From Bacteroidia bacterium (GTDB taxonomy: Bacteria > Bacteroidota > Bacteroidia > Flavobacteriales > Flavobacteriaceae), in the NCBI GenBank assembly GCA_030431695.1, contig JAUIIU010000009.1, positions 1 to 64,000 on the forward strand: a DNA stretch of 64,000 nucleotides, written 5' to 3'. The notes beneath the pieces were generated by a model. It was not told the DNA's origin, ran no database searches, and saw only the letters and a program-made list of their open reading frames with translations. This document shows positions 19,993-29,079 of this stretch, piece after piece. Made by a program: the position numbers and the translations under genes. Positions within the stretch are counted from its first letter, which is position 1. Each line of letters starts with the position of its first letter.

Positions 19993-21899
19993 TTTTTAAT
20001 CAAGACGATTTTAGATCTGTCGAGCTTCGCAACTTGCTTAATAAACTCTACATATTCATTGAATGCTTCTTTGGGATAACGCCCGGAATTAACTACGAAT
20101 TCACGTTTGTACAAATATTTGTCTGGCGTGATTTCAGTGATAGTGGCTTTGTAAGTACCAAATTTCGAGTTAAGCTCGATCGGTTTGAAAGCAGACTCTA
20201 TCTCAAAACTTTGCGGGATGTGCCATTCGATCTCATCGCGTTCGGTGAAACCACGACGTATCACTACGGGTTGAGTTCGTTTCTTACTCTTGGAGGGTAT
20301 ATCTTCAATACGCCTGAAAATATTCGGGTTTAGTAGTATTCGACTACCAGCCTTAGACAAATAGCCGGAAGTTTCAAAGCGCAATGACTCTTCGAACACC
20401 ACATTTTCTTTATCGTTATTGAATTCTATATCGTTAAGGCTAAGATCGTTCAAATGGGACCATGAATGCTTGTAGGAAGAATCCAATTCATCGCTTTTGG
20501 CATTCATCAGACGGTAGCGATAATTATATTCGATGCCTGAAGATGCTTGTTCGACCTTGCCCGACACTACCAGGGATTCCTGAAGTGTGACTTGTCCTGA
20601 AATGGCCTCCAGGTTATCCTCAGGCCCGTATTCATGGGTTTGTGTCATCACACCGCCTTCGGGAGTGATCATAAGGGCTTTTCGATTGTCGGTATGAACC
20701 CCGAGATAATTGAATGGAATATCCTGGCTGGTACATTCAAGAAACACCAATTCATCATCCAGGGGCACGGTAAGAATCACATGATTGCCCTGAATGGCCA
20801 CAAAATCCTCGATGAGATCCCTACCGTTCACACCTGCATTTACAATTGTGTAGTACGATTCAATACCCTGGCTCTCAAGAAGCGCTCTTGTATAATTTGT
20901 CAATCCCTTACAATCTCCATAACCCAACCTATCCACCTCTTCTGCACGTGTTGGTTGCCAGCCACCTATCCCCACCTGAACACTAATGTAACGTGTCTTG
21001 GATTGCATATACTCATAAATCGTTCGCACCTTCTCTCTTGTATCTGAAATATCATTTACCAACTGGTCTACCTTGGCCAGGGTCGCCGGGGATAAATTCC
21101 TTCTGCCTGTAAGTAATTGCCGCTCCTGCCATAATCCGAAATCCCTCCAATCGCGAATACTTGCCTTTACACCTCTGAGTTCAAAGTTCATAGGTGCTAT
21201 TCTCACGAAAGGCATATACTCGGTAAAATGAGGCCCCATTGGCTCATGATCGATGGCCGGAATATTTTCCACCGTATATTTTAACATCGTCGGCGTCTCG
21301 GTAGTCTGAACATTGAATTCTTCCAGGTTGAATGCCTTAACTGTAAGTGGAATACTATTGGGGTTCCGAAGTTCATAGGTAGATTGCTCCGTACTCACCC
21401 TGTAATAAGGCATGGGGTCCCACCATGGGAGAAAACCCGTAGATTTAGTTCGTTTACTCGAAATGAACTCAAAGGTAAACGGGTAGAACGCCGGAGTGTA
21501 TTCCAACACCATTGCCCTGTCATCCGAATACAGGTTAATACCCGAAACACTGATATCGACAAAATCCTTCTTCTTATATTTCTTTATAAGTTTTCCATGT
21601 TTATCATACACATTGGCCGAAATATCCTGAATACTGGAGCTATTATCGTATTGGACCGCGGGCTGGATCGTAGTAAGTCCTCGCTTGTTGAACACGGTTA
21701 CAACAACCCTATTGGTGATCTGCATTTTATCCACCTGGTCCAATTCAACGATCGCTTGCTGCGTTCGTATCACCGCGTTCGCATTCTTTCGCATATCCGC
21801 ACTTATAGCATCAACCGAATAATCCCGCTGTGCTTTCACCGGCAACAGGCCGATGATCAGAACGACCATCGCTACAATAAAATTCCGAAGCATTTTCAT
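19989..21899 (-). CDS. DUF3857/transglutaminase-like secreted protein (paralogue 3, divergent subfamily, Cys retained)
   Basis: GYGDCKGLTNYTRALLES; GNHVIL; LECTSQDIPFNYLG. Confidence 0.87.
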   Translation of the reverse strand: MKMLRNFIVAMVVLIIGLLPVKAQRDYSVDAISADMRKNANAVIRTQQAIVELDQVDKMQITNRVVVTVFNKRGLTTIQPAVQYDNSSSIQDISANVYDKHGKLIKKYKKKDFVDISVSGINLYSDDRAMVLEYTPAFYPFTFEFISSKRTKSTGFLPWWDPMPYYRVSTEQSTYELRNPNSIPLTVKAFNLEEFNVQTTETPTMLKYTVENIPAIDHEPMGPHFTEYMPFVRIAPMNFELRGVKASIRDWRDFGLWQERQLLTGRRNLSPATLAKVDQLVNDISDTREKVRTIYEYMQSKTRYISVQVGIGGWQPTRAEEVDRLGYGDCKGLTNYTRALLESQGIESYYTIVNAGVNGRDLIEDFVAIQGNHVILTVPLDDELVFLECTSQDIPFNYLGVHTDNRKALMITPEGGVMTQTHEYGPEDNLEAISGQVTLQESLVVSGKVEQASSGIEYNYRYRLMNAKSDELDSSYKHSWSHLNDLSLNDIEFNNDKENVVFEESLRFETSGYLSKAGSRILLNPNIFRRIEDIPSKSKKRTQPVVIRRGFTERDEIEWHIPQSFEIESAFKPIELNSKFGTYKATITEITPDKYLYKREFVVNSGRYPKEAFNEYVEFIKQVAKLDRSKIVLIKK

Positions 21900-21916
21900 T
21901 TTAGCTATATTGATTC

Positions 21917-23935
21917 TTACAGTTTAGATAAAACGATCTTTTCTTTTTCTTTCTCTACAAAGAATTGATAAAACTCTTTTACGTCAGAATAATCTTCAGG
22001 CCCCATAAAATGTGCGTTAATGCGGAATTCTCCCATAATGGAAATCTTGCCATTACGCTCGGAGACTAAGTATTTAAACGCCAATTTATTATCCCCCATT
22101 TGTAAATTGGCACTCTCAGGCAAACTAGTCACTTTATACCCGTCCGGAATAGCAATGTTCACAATGTATCTGAACTTTTTCGGAGTTCCAAAATCTATGG
22201 GAAATTTCCGCTCCTCTTTGTTAAATGGGTTTTCCTTTGTAGCCAGGAAAGTCAGCGGAGTTATGTACAGATTTTCATCGATGTTTTCCGAGTAGACATC
22301 GGTTTTGAACGTATAGTCAATTTTGAGTGGTTCATAAGGATTTGTCAGATTACTAAACTCAAGGTCCGTTATTTCTACATTTTCTATGGATTCGGAGAAT
22401 TTGAGGTCGCGGTCTTTTTCATTGAGTCCGCTATATTCCTTTCGATTCTGCATGGCAAAATATCCAGTTGACTGGGATTTCATAGTTCCCGTGATCAAGC
22501 CATCTGAACTAAGCATCAAATCGCCCATAAATGCTTCCGACGCTTGTGTATCAGACTGAAGTGCGACCCAGTTCGAAGTTCCGTCCTCACGTACGATCCT
22601 TCCCTGCCAGTTCAGAAGATAATCTTCCAATACATCCGCCTGTCCATCTTTGTTACATGCGTCGAACAAAAGCACCCCTTGAGATGTCTCAACACCAGCC
22701 ACAACGTAATTAAAACCCGAATGGGTAGGTAAGATCGGTATACCATGCGATTTAGTACTAATTAAAACCGGATTCGCATTCAAACCTATTTTACGGAACA
22801 TGGCTGTTAGAGTTAGATTGATATCGGCGGTATTACCTATACCTTCTTCATATGCCTTGTTCACGTTGGATTCAGAAAATATTCCAACATACTTGTTCCA
22901 GGTCATTTTATTTTTAAGAAATTCATAGATTCGGTACATCTTGTCAACATCACTACTCACACCTGAAGTTACCTGGCGAAGATCATCTTCAAAGTAGTTC
23001 GATTTTGCAAGCTGATCGCCAAAATCACTGTCCTTATAAATGGTTTCACATACCGACTCCCAGGTCGAACTGAAATCATCTATCCTTCCGGAGGGGTGTC
23101 GAATATAAGTAAGTTCAAATAGTATTGAAGATGCATAATTTTCTATGTTTCCCGAGTAGGCTTCTTCAATAAGTGGAGGGATATCAACAAGGTTCAAGTT
23201 TGAAATGTTTGCTCGGTAATCCGTCTGACTTACTCCCGATGAATTAGAAATACCGCCTAACCTGGCATTATTTGCAGTAGTATAATGCTCTGTTATGGTC
23301 CTATTTGCAGTCTCCTTTTCGATCGAAAACGGAATCCACCCTCGCTGATGTTGCTCGTAATTGAAATATTCGGGTGCTTCAAACCTAAATTTTACATTGT
23401 CAACAGGGATGAATTCCTGGAATTTATATGCCTCAATATTTCCCAGGAAAGGTGATCGTATCTTGTATTTATATTCAATAATACACCCTTCTTCCAAGGC
23501 TGGCATGGTGAATTTGGTTCTCAATGTATATTTGGTTAATTCTTCTTCGAAAATGCCATCATTCTTCAACTTGACCTCTTTGACCTTACCTCCCTGTAAC
23601 AGGTATGTATACCCTTTCAAAGTAACCAAATGATCCCTATTTGATTTCTTATTTGACCGTCGAAGGTCGATAGCCCCAGTCGCCCACTCATATCCTTCCT
23701 GGCTGTAAATCTTTATCCGTTCGTGAACTTCTGTATAAAGTACATATCCATGCTCTTTACTATAATCGATCTTTGCTGCTACTTCACGGTATAGTATAGC
23801 TGCATCGGATTCAGGGTACTTAGGATGTGTATTTTGCTCCAGTTCGGCTTTGGATATTTTGCCAAACTTATAGTCTTGGGACATTGAGGCATGGATGGCG
23901 CAGAGAAATAAAACACTGATTAGAATTTGTTTCAT
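21917..23935 (-). CDS. DUF3857/transglutaminase-like secreted protein (paralogue 4, Cys to Thr)
   Basis: EEGIGNTADINLTLTAMFRKIGLNANPVLISTKSHG. Confidence 0.87.
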   Translation of the reverse strand: MKQILISVLFLCAIHASMSQDYKFGKISKAELEQNTHPKYPESDAAILYREVAAKIDYSKEHGYVLYTEVHERIKIYSQEGYEWATGAIDLRRSNKKSNRDHLVTLKGYTYLLQGGKVKEVKLKNDGIFEEELTKYTLRTKFTMPALEEGCIIEYKYKIRSPFLGNIEAYKFQEFIPVDNVKFRFEAPEYFNYEQHQRGWIPFSIEKETANRTITEHYTTANNARLGGISNSSGVSQTDYRANISNLNLVDIPPLIEEAYSGNIENYASSILFELTYIRHPSGRIDDFSSTWESVCETIYKDSDFGDQLAKSNYFEDDLRQVTSGVSSDVDKMYRIYEFLKNKMTWNKYVGIFSESNVNKAYEEGIGNTADINLTLTAMFRKIGLNANPVLISTKSHGIPILPTHSGFNYVVAGVETSQGVLLFDACNKDGQADVLEDYLLNWQGRIVREDGTSNWVALQSDTQASEAFMGDLMLSSDGLITGTMKSQSTGYFAMQNRKEYSGLNEKDRDLKFSESIENVEITDLEFSNLTNPYEPLKIDYTFKTDVYSENIDENLYITPLTFLATKENPFNKEERKFPIDFGTPKKFRYIVNIAIPDGYKVTSLPESANLQMGDNKLAFKYLVSERNGKISIMGEFRINAHFMGPEDYSDVKEFYQFFVEKEKEKIVLSKL

Positions 23936-24030
23936 AAAATTAATGTCTTGAAATAGACTTTATTATAATTCAAGGGGAGAAGGAGCAAAGTAAAGATTAT
24001 GTTGGTAGCTGACAAATGATTTTAATCAGA

Positions 24031-24483
24031 TTATTCACGCTGCCTGGAATCAATGATAATAGTAACCGGCCCATCGTTGAGAAGGGATACATCCATCATA
24101 GCCCCAAATTCCCCCGTATATACTTTCTTACCCAGCAATCCTTCCATTTCACTTACAAACGAATTGTACAGCGGAATGGCGGTCTCCGGCCTGGCAGCCT
24201 TGATAAAAGAAGGCCGGTTGCCTTTTTTGGTGCTCGCATATAAAGTAAACTGACTCACTACAATCATATCTCCTCCAGAATCAGAGATGCTGTTATTCAT
24301 AGCACCCTGTGCATCGGAAAAGACCCTGAGCCTGGCAATCTTCCCGGCCAGCCAGGAGATATCTTCGGAATTGTCCTCGGCTTCTATTCCCAGCAATACC
24401 AGGAATCCCGGGCCAATACTTGAAATGGTTGTATTTTCTACAGTTACTGAAGCCTCTTTTACTCTTTGAATTACTGCTCTCAT
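24031..24483 (-). CDS. dtd: D-aminoacyl-tRNA deacylase
   Basis: MRAVIQRVKEASVTVEN..., SQFTLYA, NDGPVTI. Confidence 0.95.
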   Translation of the reverse strand: MRAVIQRVKEASVTVENTTISSIGPGFLVLLGIEAEDNSEDISWLAGKIARLRVFSDAQGAMNNSISDSGGDMIVVSQFTLYASTKKGNRPSFIKAARPETAIPLYNSFVSEMEGLLGKKVYTGEFGAMMDVSLLNDGPVTIIIDSRQRE

Positions 24484-24489
24484 GATATT

Positions 24490-25428
24490 CTATCGATATG
24501 AATCTTCTTCCCCGGACATGATCTGCAAATAGCTCTTGTACCTGGACCAGGCAATCTCCTCATTCTCCAATGCCGCCTTTACCGCACACTTTGGCTCTTC
24601 CAGGTGAAGACAATTATTGAACTTACAATCTTGTTTCAATCGGAAGAATTCGGGGAAATAGTCGCCCAACTCCTCATCGTCCATTTCAACCACACCGAAT
24701 CCTCGGATCCCGGGCGTATCAATGATCTTTGCCCCGAACGACAGGTCGTACATCTCGGCAAAAGTAGTGGTGTGTTGTCCCTGCTGATGTTGTTCCGAGA
24801 TTTCGGAGGTCTTAAGATCCAGTCCGGGTTCCAGTGTATTGATCAGTGTTGATTTCCCAACACCACTATGTCCGGAAAACATACACACTTTACCTTCCAT
24901 CAGCGACTTGACCTTTTGTATGTTAAGTCCTGTCTTCGCCGAGATCCCCAGGCAGGTATACCCTATCTTCCGATATACGGAAGCCAGGTATTTCACTTCC
25001 ATCAGTTCTTCTTCCGAACAACTATCCACTTTGTTGAACAGTAATACAGCTTCTATATCGTACGCTTCTGCAGTGACCAGGAATCGGTCTATGAAAGTGG
25101 TGAAAGTAACAGGATTATTCAGGGTAACCAGAAGAAAGGCAATGTCGATATTGGCCGCGATGATATGGGTTTGTTTCGACAGTTTTACCGAACGGCGAAT
25201 AATATAATTATCCCTTTCATCTATGCTATGAATGATCCCAATGGTCTCGTCTCCTTTTGTCTCCACGTCGAAATACACCCGGTCACCTACCGCCACGGGA
25301 TTCGTACTTTTAATGCCTTCGATCCTGAACTTACCCTTGATCCGGCATTCGTAGAATTTCCCGTTATCGGTTTTTACCGTGTACCAGCTTCCAGTTGATT
25401 TATAAACCGTTCCCTTCATTTCCTGCAA
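24490..25428 (-). CDS. rsgA: ribosome small subunit-dependent GTPase A
   Basis: Circularly permuted GTPase motifs (FNKVD, GHSGVGKSTL, DTPGIRGF), C-terminal Zn ligands. Confidence 0.95.
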   Translation of the reverse strand: MQEMKGTVYKSTGSWYTVKTDNGKFYECRIKGKFRIEGIKSTNPVAVGDRVYFDVETKGDETIGIIHSIDERDNYIIRRSVKLSKQTHIIAANIDIAFLLVTLNNPVTFTTFIDRFLVTAEAYDIEAVLLFNKVDSCSEEELMEVKYLASVYRKIGYTCLGISAKTGLNIQKVKSLMEGKVCMFSGHSGVGKSTLINTLEPGLDLKTSEISEQHQQGQHTTTFAEMYDLSFGAKIIDTPGIRGFGVVEMDDEELGDYFPEFFRLKQDCKFNNCLHLEEPKCAVKAALENEEIAWSRYKSYLQIMSGEEDSYR

Positions 25429-25466
25429 AATTCAGAAAATAAAAATAAACGACCGTATAATTCCTT

Positions 25467-25474
25467 TATATTTG
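25467..25474 (+). promoter_or_regulatory. -7 promoter box TATATTTG upstream of 25499-25957
   Basis: Exact match to Bacteroidota TAnnTTTG 25 nt before the ATG. Confidence 0.6.
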
Positions 25475-25498
25475 ACCCTCACGTAAAAAACACTTCGA

Positions 25499-25957
25499 AT
25501 GAAAAAATTTTTAATTACCCTTTTTGCTATTTTCACTTTTATCCAGGTAAACAATGCTCAAACCTACGAGTTCCAAATTGTAACCGTTGTCGAATCTATA
25601 GTTCCAAACGGCCTGGGCCGGTCCAGGATGGTAAGCGCCAACGAGGTTCGGGACTATGCAGAATTCACCTCTACTCGTACCGAGGAAGACAACTCGCGAA
25701 ACAAATCGAAGCGCGGGGATATACGAGTGAAAGGTTTCGACGAAACCAAATTACTGAACTTCTACAACCTTGGTGGAATCCGATTTCAGAATATTGCTGC
25801 CAATGACGCAATCGTGATGTCCAAGTTGAACACCATGGCCGCAGATGGTTGGGAGTTATTCTGGATCAACAGTGGTGTTGAGAGTGAAGGTGGAAAGGGT
25901 GATGGAAACGGTATCTTCATTACGCGCTACACTTTCAGGAGGGCAGTCGCCAACTAA
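25499..25957 (+). CDS. secreted hypothetical protein
   Basis: Clear signal peptide MKKFLITLFAIFTFIQVNNAQ; followed by a terminator. Confidence 0.75.
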   Translation: MKKFLITLFAIFTFIQVNNAQTYEFQIVTVVESIVPNGLGRSRMVSANEVRDYAEFTSTRTEEDNSRNKSKRGDIRVKGFDETKLLNFYNLGGIRFQNIAANDAIVMSKLNTMAADGWELFWINSGVESEGGKGDGNGIFITRYTFRRAVAN

Positions 25958-25979
25958 TAGAAATAGAATGCACAACATA

Positions 25980-26004
25980 GGCCCGCTGTACGCGGGCTTT
26001 TTTA
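25980..26004 (+). terminator. intrinsic terminator
   Basis: GCCCGC-TGTAC-GCGGGC followed by TTTTTTA. Confidence 0.85.
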
Positions 26005-27084
26005 TTCACTGATCACTTTTTTCTGGTGGTTAATGGATTCCTGGTGGATCGCCTTATAAATACGCAGCACAAATTCTTCACTCAGCTTCTGTTCCTCTCC
26101 CTGTAATATCATCTTACCAAGGATCTCGTTCCATCTCTTGGTCTGCAATATAGCCACATTATTATCTTTTTTCAGCTGCCCGATCTCATCGGAGATCTTC
26201 ATTCGCTTCCCAAGGATCTCAAGTAATTTATGGTCCACTACATCGATCTTGGTACGCAGCGTTGCGAGTTTATTCCTGAATTCCAGAGCATCACTTTCCT
26301 CTTTTCGAATGCGTAGGTCGATAGTGATCTGGTCCAGCGTCTCAGGTGTGATCTGCTGCGCAGCATCGCTCCAGGCATTGTCCGGATCGTTGTGAGTCTC
26401 GATCATCAGTCCGTCGTAGTTCAGGTCCAGTGCGGTCTGGCACAGATCAAATATAATATCCCTTCGTCCTGCGATATGCGACGGATCCAGTATCAGCGGT
26501 AGATCCGGGAACCGATTCTGAAGGTCGATCGGGATCTGCCATTCCGGGTTATTCCGGTAGCGGGTCTTCTCGTAGGTTGAAAACCCCCTGTGTATCACCC
26601 CCAGGTTATCGATATCGGCCTTGTGAAAACGTTCCACGGCTCCAAGCCACAGGGCCAGGTCGGGGTTTACGGGGTTTTTGATCAGTACGGGCTTATCGGT
26701 TCCCCTCAGGGCTTCTGCTATTTCCTGTACTATAAAAGGTGACACCGTGGTCCTCGCCCCGATCCAGAAAATGTCCACATCGTGTTTTTGCGCCAGGTCT
26801 ACATGTGTCGGACTGGCTACCTCAGTAGTGATCATCATCCCTGTTTCTTCCTTGGCTCTTTGCAGCCATTTGAGTCCGAGAGCACCCACTCCCTCAAAAT
26901 TCCCGGGTCGTGTACGCGGTTTCCAGATCCCCGCACGCAATACTGTGGCATCCGTGTCTTTTAGCTGATGTGCGATATTTAGTACCTGTTCCTCCGTTTC
27001 GGCACTACAGGGTCCGGCGATCACCAATGGGTGTGGCAGACTCATATTGTCCAGCCAGGTTCGTAGCTCTTTCTTATTTTCCAT
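26002..27084 (-). CDS. bifunctional 3-deoxy-7-phosphoheptulonate synthase / chorismate mutase type II
   Basis: MENKKELRTWLDN...IAGPCSAET...DPSHIAGRRD plus C-terminal AroQ-type helix region (LRTKIDVVDHKLLEILGKRMKISDEIGQLK); internal start 27084 overlaps the pheA stop. Confidence 0.9.
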   Translation of the reverse strand: MENKKELRTWLDNMSLPHPLVIAGPCSAETEEQVLNIAHQLKDTDATVLRAGIWKPRTRPGNFEGVGALGLKWLQRAKEETGMMITTEVASPTHVDLAQKHDVDIFWIGARTTVSPFIVQEIAEALRGTDKPVLIKNPVNPDLALWLGAVERFHKADIDNLGVIHRGFSTYEKTRYRNNPEWQIPIDLQNRFPDLPLILDPSHIAGRRDIIFDLCQTALDLNYDGLMIETHNDPDNAWSDAAQQITPETLDQITIDLRIRKEESDALEFRNKLATLRTKIDVVDHKLLEILGKRMKISDEIGQLKKDNNVAILQTKRWNEILGKMILQGEEQKLSEEFVLRIYKAIHQESINHQKKVISE

Positions 27085-27943
27085 CGTGTACGACATTTGT
27101 GAGTTCACTGGGCGCATTCTCCTTGTTCTGGGTATATGCACCTACGACCTTCAGTTCTTTTACCTGTTCGGCCAGGGCTTTTATGGCATTGTAGAAATTC
27201 TTTGAATCATCAAAAGTAAGATCCACGAAGAAAGCATAGCGCCACGGCACTCCAAGTACTGGCAACGACTGTATCTTTGTGAGATTAATGTTGTGTTCGG
27301 CCAGCAATTGTAAAGCCCTGCTCAATGTACCCACTTCACTTCCCAGTTGAAATTTGATGGTGGCCTTGTTCGGTACTTTTTTACTGAAACTATCCCCTCT
27401 TTTCCCAATAAGCACAAAGCGAGTCTCGTTTTCTTTTATATCCTGGATGTTGCTGTCCAGTATCTTCAGACCGTAGCGATCGGCGACCTGTTTTCCTGCT
27501 ATGGCCGCTACTCCCTGGATATTGTTCTCCCGAATTCGTTTTGCTTCGGAAGCGGTATCCTTGCCTTCGATGATCTTGAACTGCGGTGGGAATTTCCGAA
27601 GGTAATCCTTACACTGAAGAAGAGCAACCGGATGTGAATGCACCTCAAAGATATCGATAATGGACTCCGTCTCAAGCGCCATCAGGTACATCTGGATATT
27701 CAGGAAGACCTCGTCGAAGATCTCGAAGGTATCCGCATCGATTAGATTGTAATTTGGCAGGATGGATCCGGCAATCGTGTTCTCGATGGCGAGAACCCCA
27801 TAATCTGCCTTCCCGTCTTTTACTCGCTGAGTCACATGATCGAATGCCTCGCATTTAACGAGTTCCACCTCCATGTTCGGAAATAATTTTTGTACGGCTT
27901 CGTCGTGGAATGATCCTTCTATTCCCTGAATTGCAACTTTCAT
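27074..27943 (-). CDS. pheA: prephenate dehydratase
   Basis: VAIQGIEGSFHDEAV..., NETRFVLIGK, C-terminal ACT domain. Confidence 0.94.
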   Translation of the reverse strand: MKVAIQGIEGSFHDEAVQKLFPNMEVELVKCEAFDHVTQRVKDGKADYGVLAIENTIAGSILPNYNLIDADTFEIFDEVFLNIQMYLMALETESIIDIFEVHSHPVALLQCKDYLRKFPPQFKIIEGKDTASEAKRIRENNIQGVAAIAGKQVADRYGLKILDSNIQDIKENETRFVLIGKRGDSFSKKVPNKATIKFQLGSEVGTLSRALQLLAEHNINLTKIQSLPVLGVPWRYAFFVDLTFDDSKNFYNAIKALAEQVKELKVVGAYTQNKENAPSELTNVVHDGK

Positions 27944-27962
27944 AATCTTTAGTTTTGATCCA

Positions 27963-27990
27963 TAAAAAAACCCGGAAGCTTATTCCGGGT
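27963..27990 (-). terminator. leader-region intrinsic terminator in front of pheA (attenuator)
   Basis: Minus strand ACCCGGAA-TAAGC-TTCCGGGT followed by T7, about 20 nt upstream of the pheA start codon. Confidence 0.88.
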
Positions 27991-28012
27991 CATAAATGTC
28001 GTTATTGCATCA

Positions 28013-28084
28013 TTACATAGAAACCCGGAGTCTTCCTGGAAAATAGAAAAACCAAAAGTTAAAATATGTAGCGAATGTGTTCAT
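28013..28084 (-). CDS. Phe/aromatic-rich leader peptide MNTFATYFNFWFFYFPGRLRVSM
   Basis: ATG at 28084-28082, TAA at 28015-28013; 6 Phe, 2 Tyr, 1 Trp in 23 codons; not in the ORF track because of its size. Confidence 0.82.
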   Translation of the reverse strand: MNTFATYFNFWFFYFPGRLRVSM

Positions 28085-28101
28085 TGTTGTAATTATACTT
28101 G

Positions 28102-28131
28102 CTAAAGTAAACATTTCGGAACAACAACAAA
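28102..28131 (-). promoter_or_regulatory. candidate pheA-leader promoter (TTTG-N18-TACTTTAG)
   Basis: CAAA 28128-28131 and CTAAAGTA 28102-28109 on the plus strand; one mismatch to TAnnTTTG; 17 nt before the leader ATG. Confidence 0.55.
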
Positions 28132-28179
28132 ATCTTTTGGACGTTTTTTTATTTGTGTACTTTTATCACCACTAAGATC

Positions 28180-29079
28180 ATGTCAATATCTGTTTCCAAC
28201 ATATCTAAGACATACGGTTCGCAGAAAGCGTTAGACCAGGTGTCCTTCAACTTATCCAAAGGTGAGATCGTGGGTTTCCTGGGGCCCAATGGCGCCGGAA
28301 AGTCCACCCTCATGAAAATCCTCACCACCTACCTTTTACCTACTGAAGGTGAGGCCGAAGTGAATGGTTTTTCAATTATTACCGAAGCCGGGGGAGTTCA
28401 GAAAAGTGTTGGCTATCTGCCCGAACACAACCCGCTATACCTGGATATGTACGTTAGGGAATACCTGAAATTCAACGCTTCAATCTACAAGGTTAGTAAA
28501 GACGAGATCGAAAGGATCATCCGGAACACCGGGCTCACCCCCGAGGCCCATAAAAAGATAGGGGCTCTTTCGAAAGGATACCGGCAGCGTGTAGGGCTTG
28601 CTTCCGCCTTATTACACGATCCTGATGTCTTGATACTGGACGAGCCAACTACGGGGCTGGACCCGAATCAACTGGTGGAGATCAGGGAACTTATCAAATC
28701 GGTTGGAAAAGAGAAGACCGTTCTTTTGTCCACTCACATCATGCAGGAAGTGGAAGCCATATGTGACCGCGTGATCATTATCCACCACGGAAAGATAGTT
28801 ATGGATAAGAAGCTTTCAGAATTAAAAACCGGGAAGCAACAGATCGTTGAAGTGGAATTCGATTACAGGGTTGAGACCGTCGCCCTTGAGAAGCTCGATA
28901 AGGTAAGCAAGGTGGAAAACCCAAACGGATTCCTTTATCATATCTATTTCGATACAGATGAAGATATGCGGGCCAAAGTGTTCGACTTCGCCCACGACAA
29001 TGAATTGAAGATACTTCAACTTCACCAGAAGAATACCACCCTGGAGAAATTATTCTCGGAAATGACTACTGAAAAATAA
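28180..29079 (+). CDS. gldA: gliding motility ABC transporter ATP-binding protein GldA
   Basis: MSISVSNISKTYGSQKALDQVSF...GPNGAGKST...LSKGYRQRVGLASALLHDPDVLILDEPTTGLDPNQL; start moved from 28153, which precedes the likely -7 box TACTTTTA (28158-28165). Confidence 0.9.
   Translation: MSISVSNISKTYGSQKALDQVSFNLSKGEIVGFLGPNGAGKSTLMKILTTYLLPTEGEAEVNGFSIITEAGGVQKSVGYLPEHNPLYLDMYVREYLKFNASIYKVSKDEIERIIRNTGLTPEAHKKIGALSKGYRQRVGLASALLHDPDVLILDEPTTGLDPNQLVEIRELIKSVGKEKTVLLSTHIMQEVEAICDRVIIIHHGKIVMDKKLSELKTGKQQIVEVEFDYRVETVALEKLDKVSKVENPNGFLYHIYFDTDEDMRAKVFDFAHDNELKILQLHQKNTTLEKLFSEMTTEK

Noticed and set aside
28085-28114. Longer version of the Phe leader starting at ATG 28112-28114 (MFTLASIITTMNTF...)
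   Set aside because: In frame, but the upstream ATG precedes the predicted -7 box (28102-28109), so the 28084 start is preferred.
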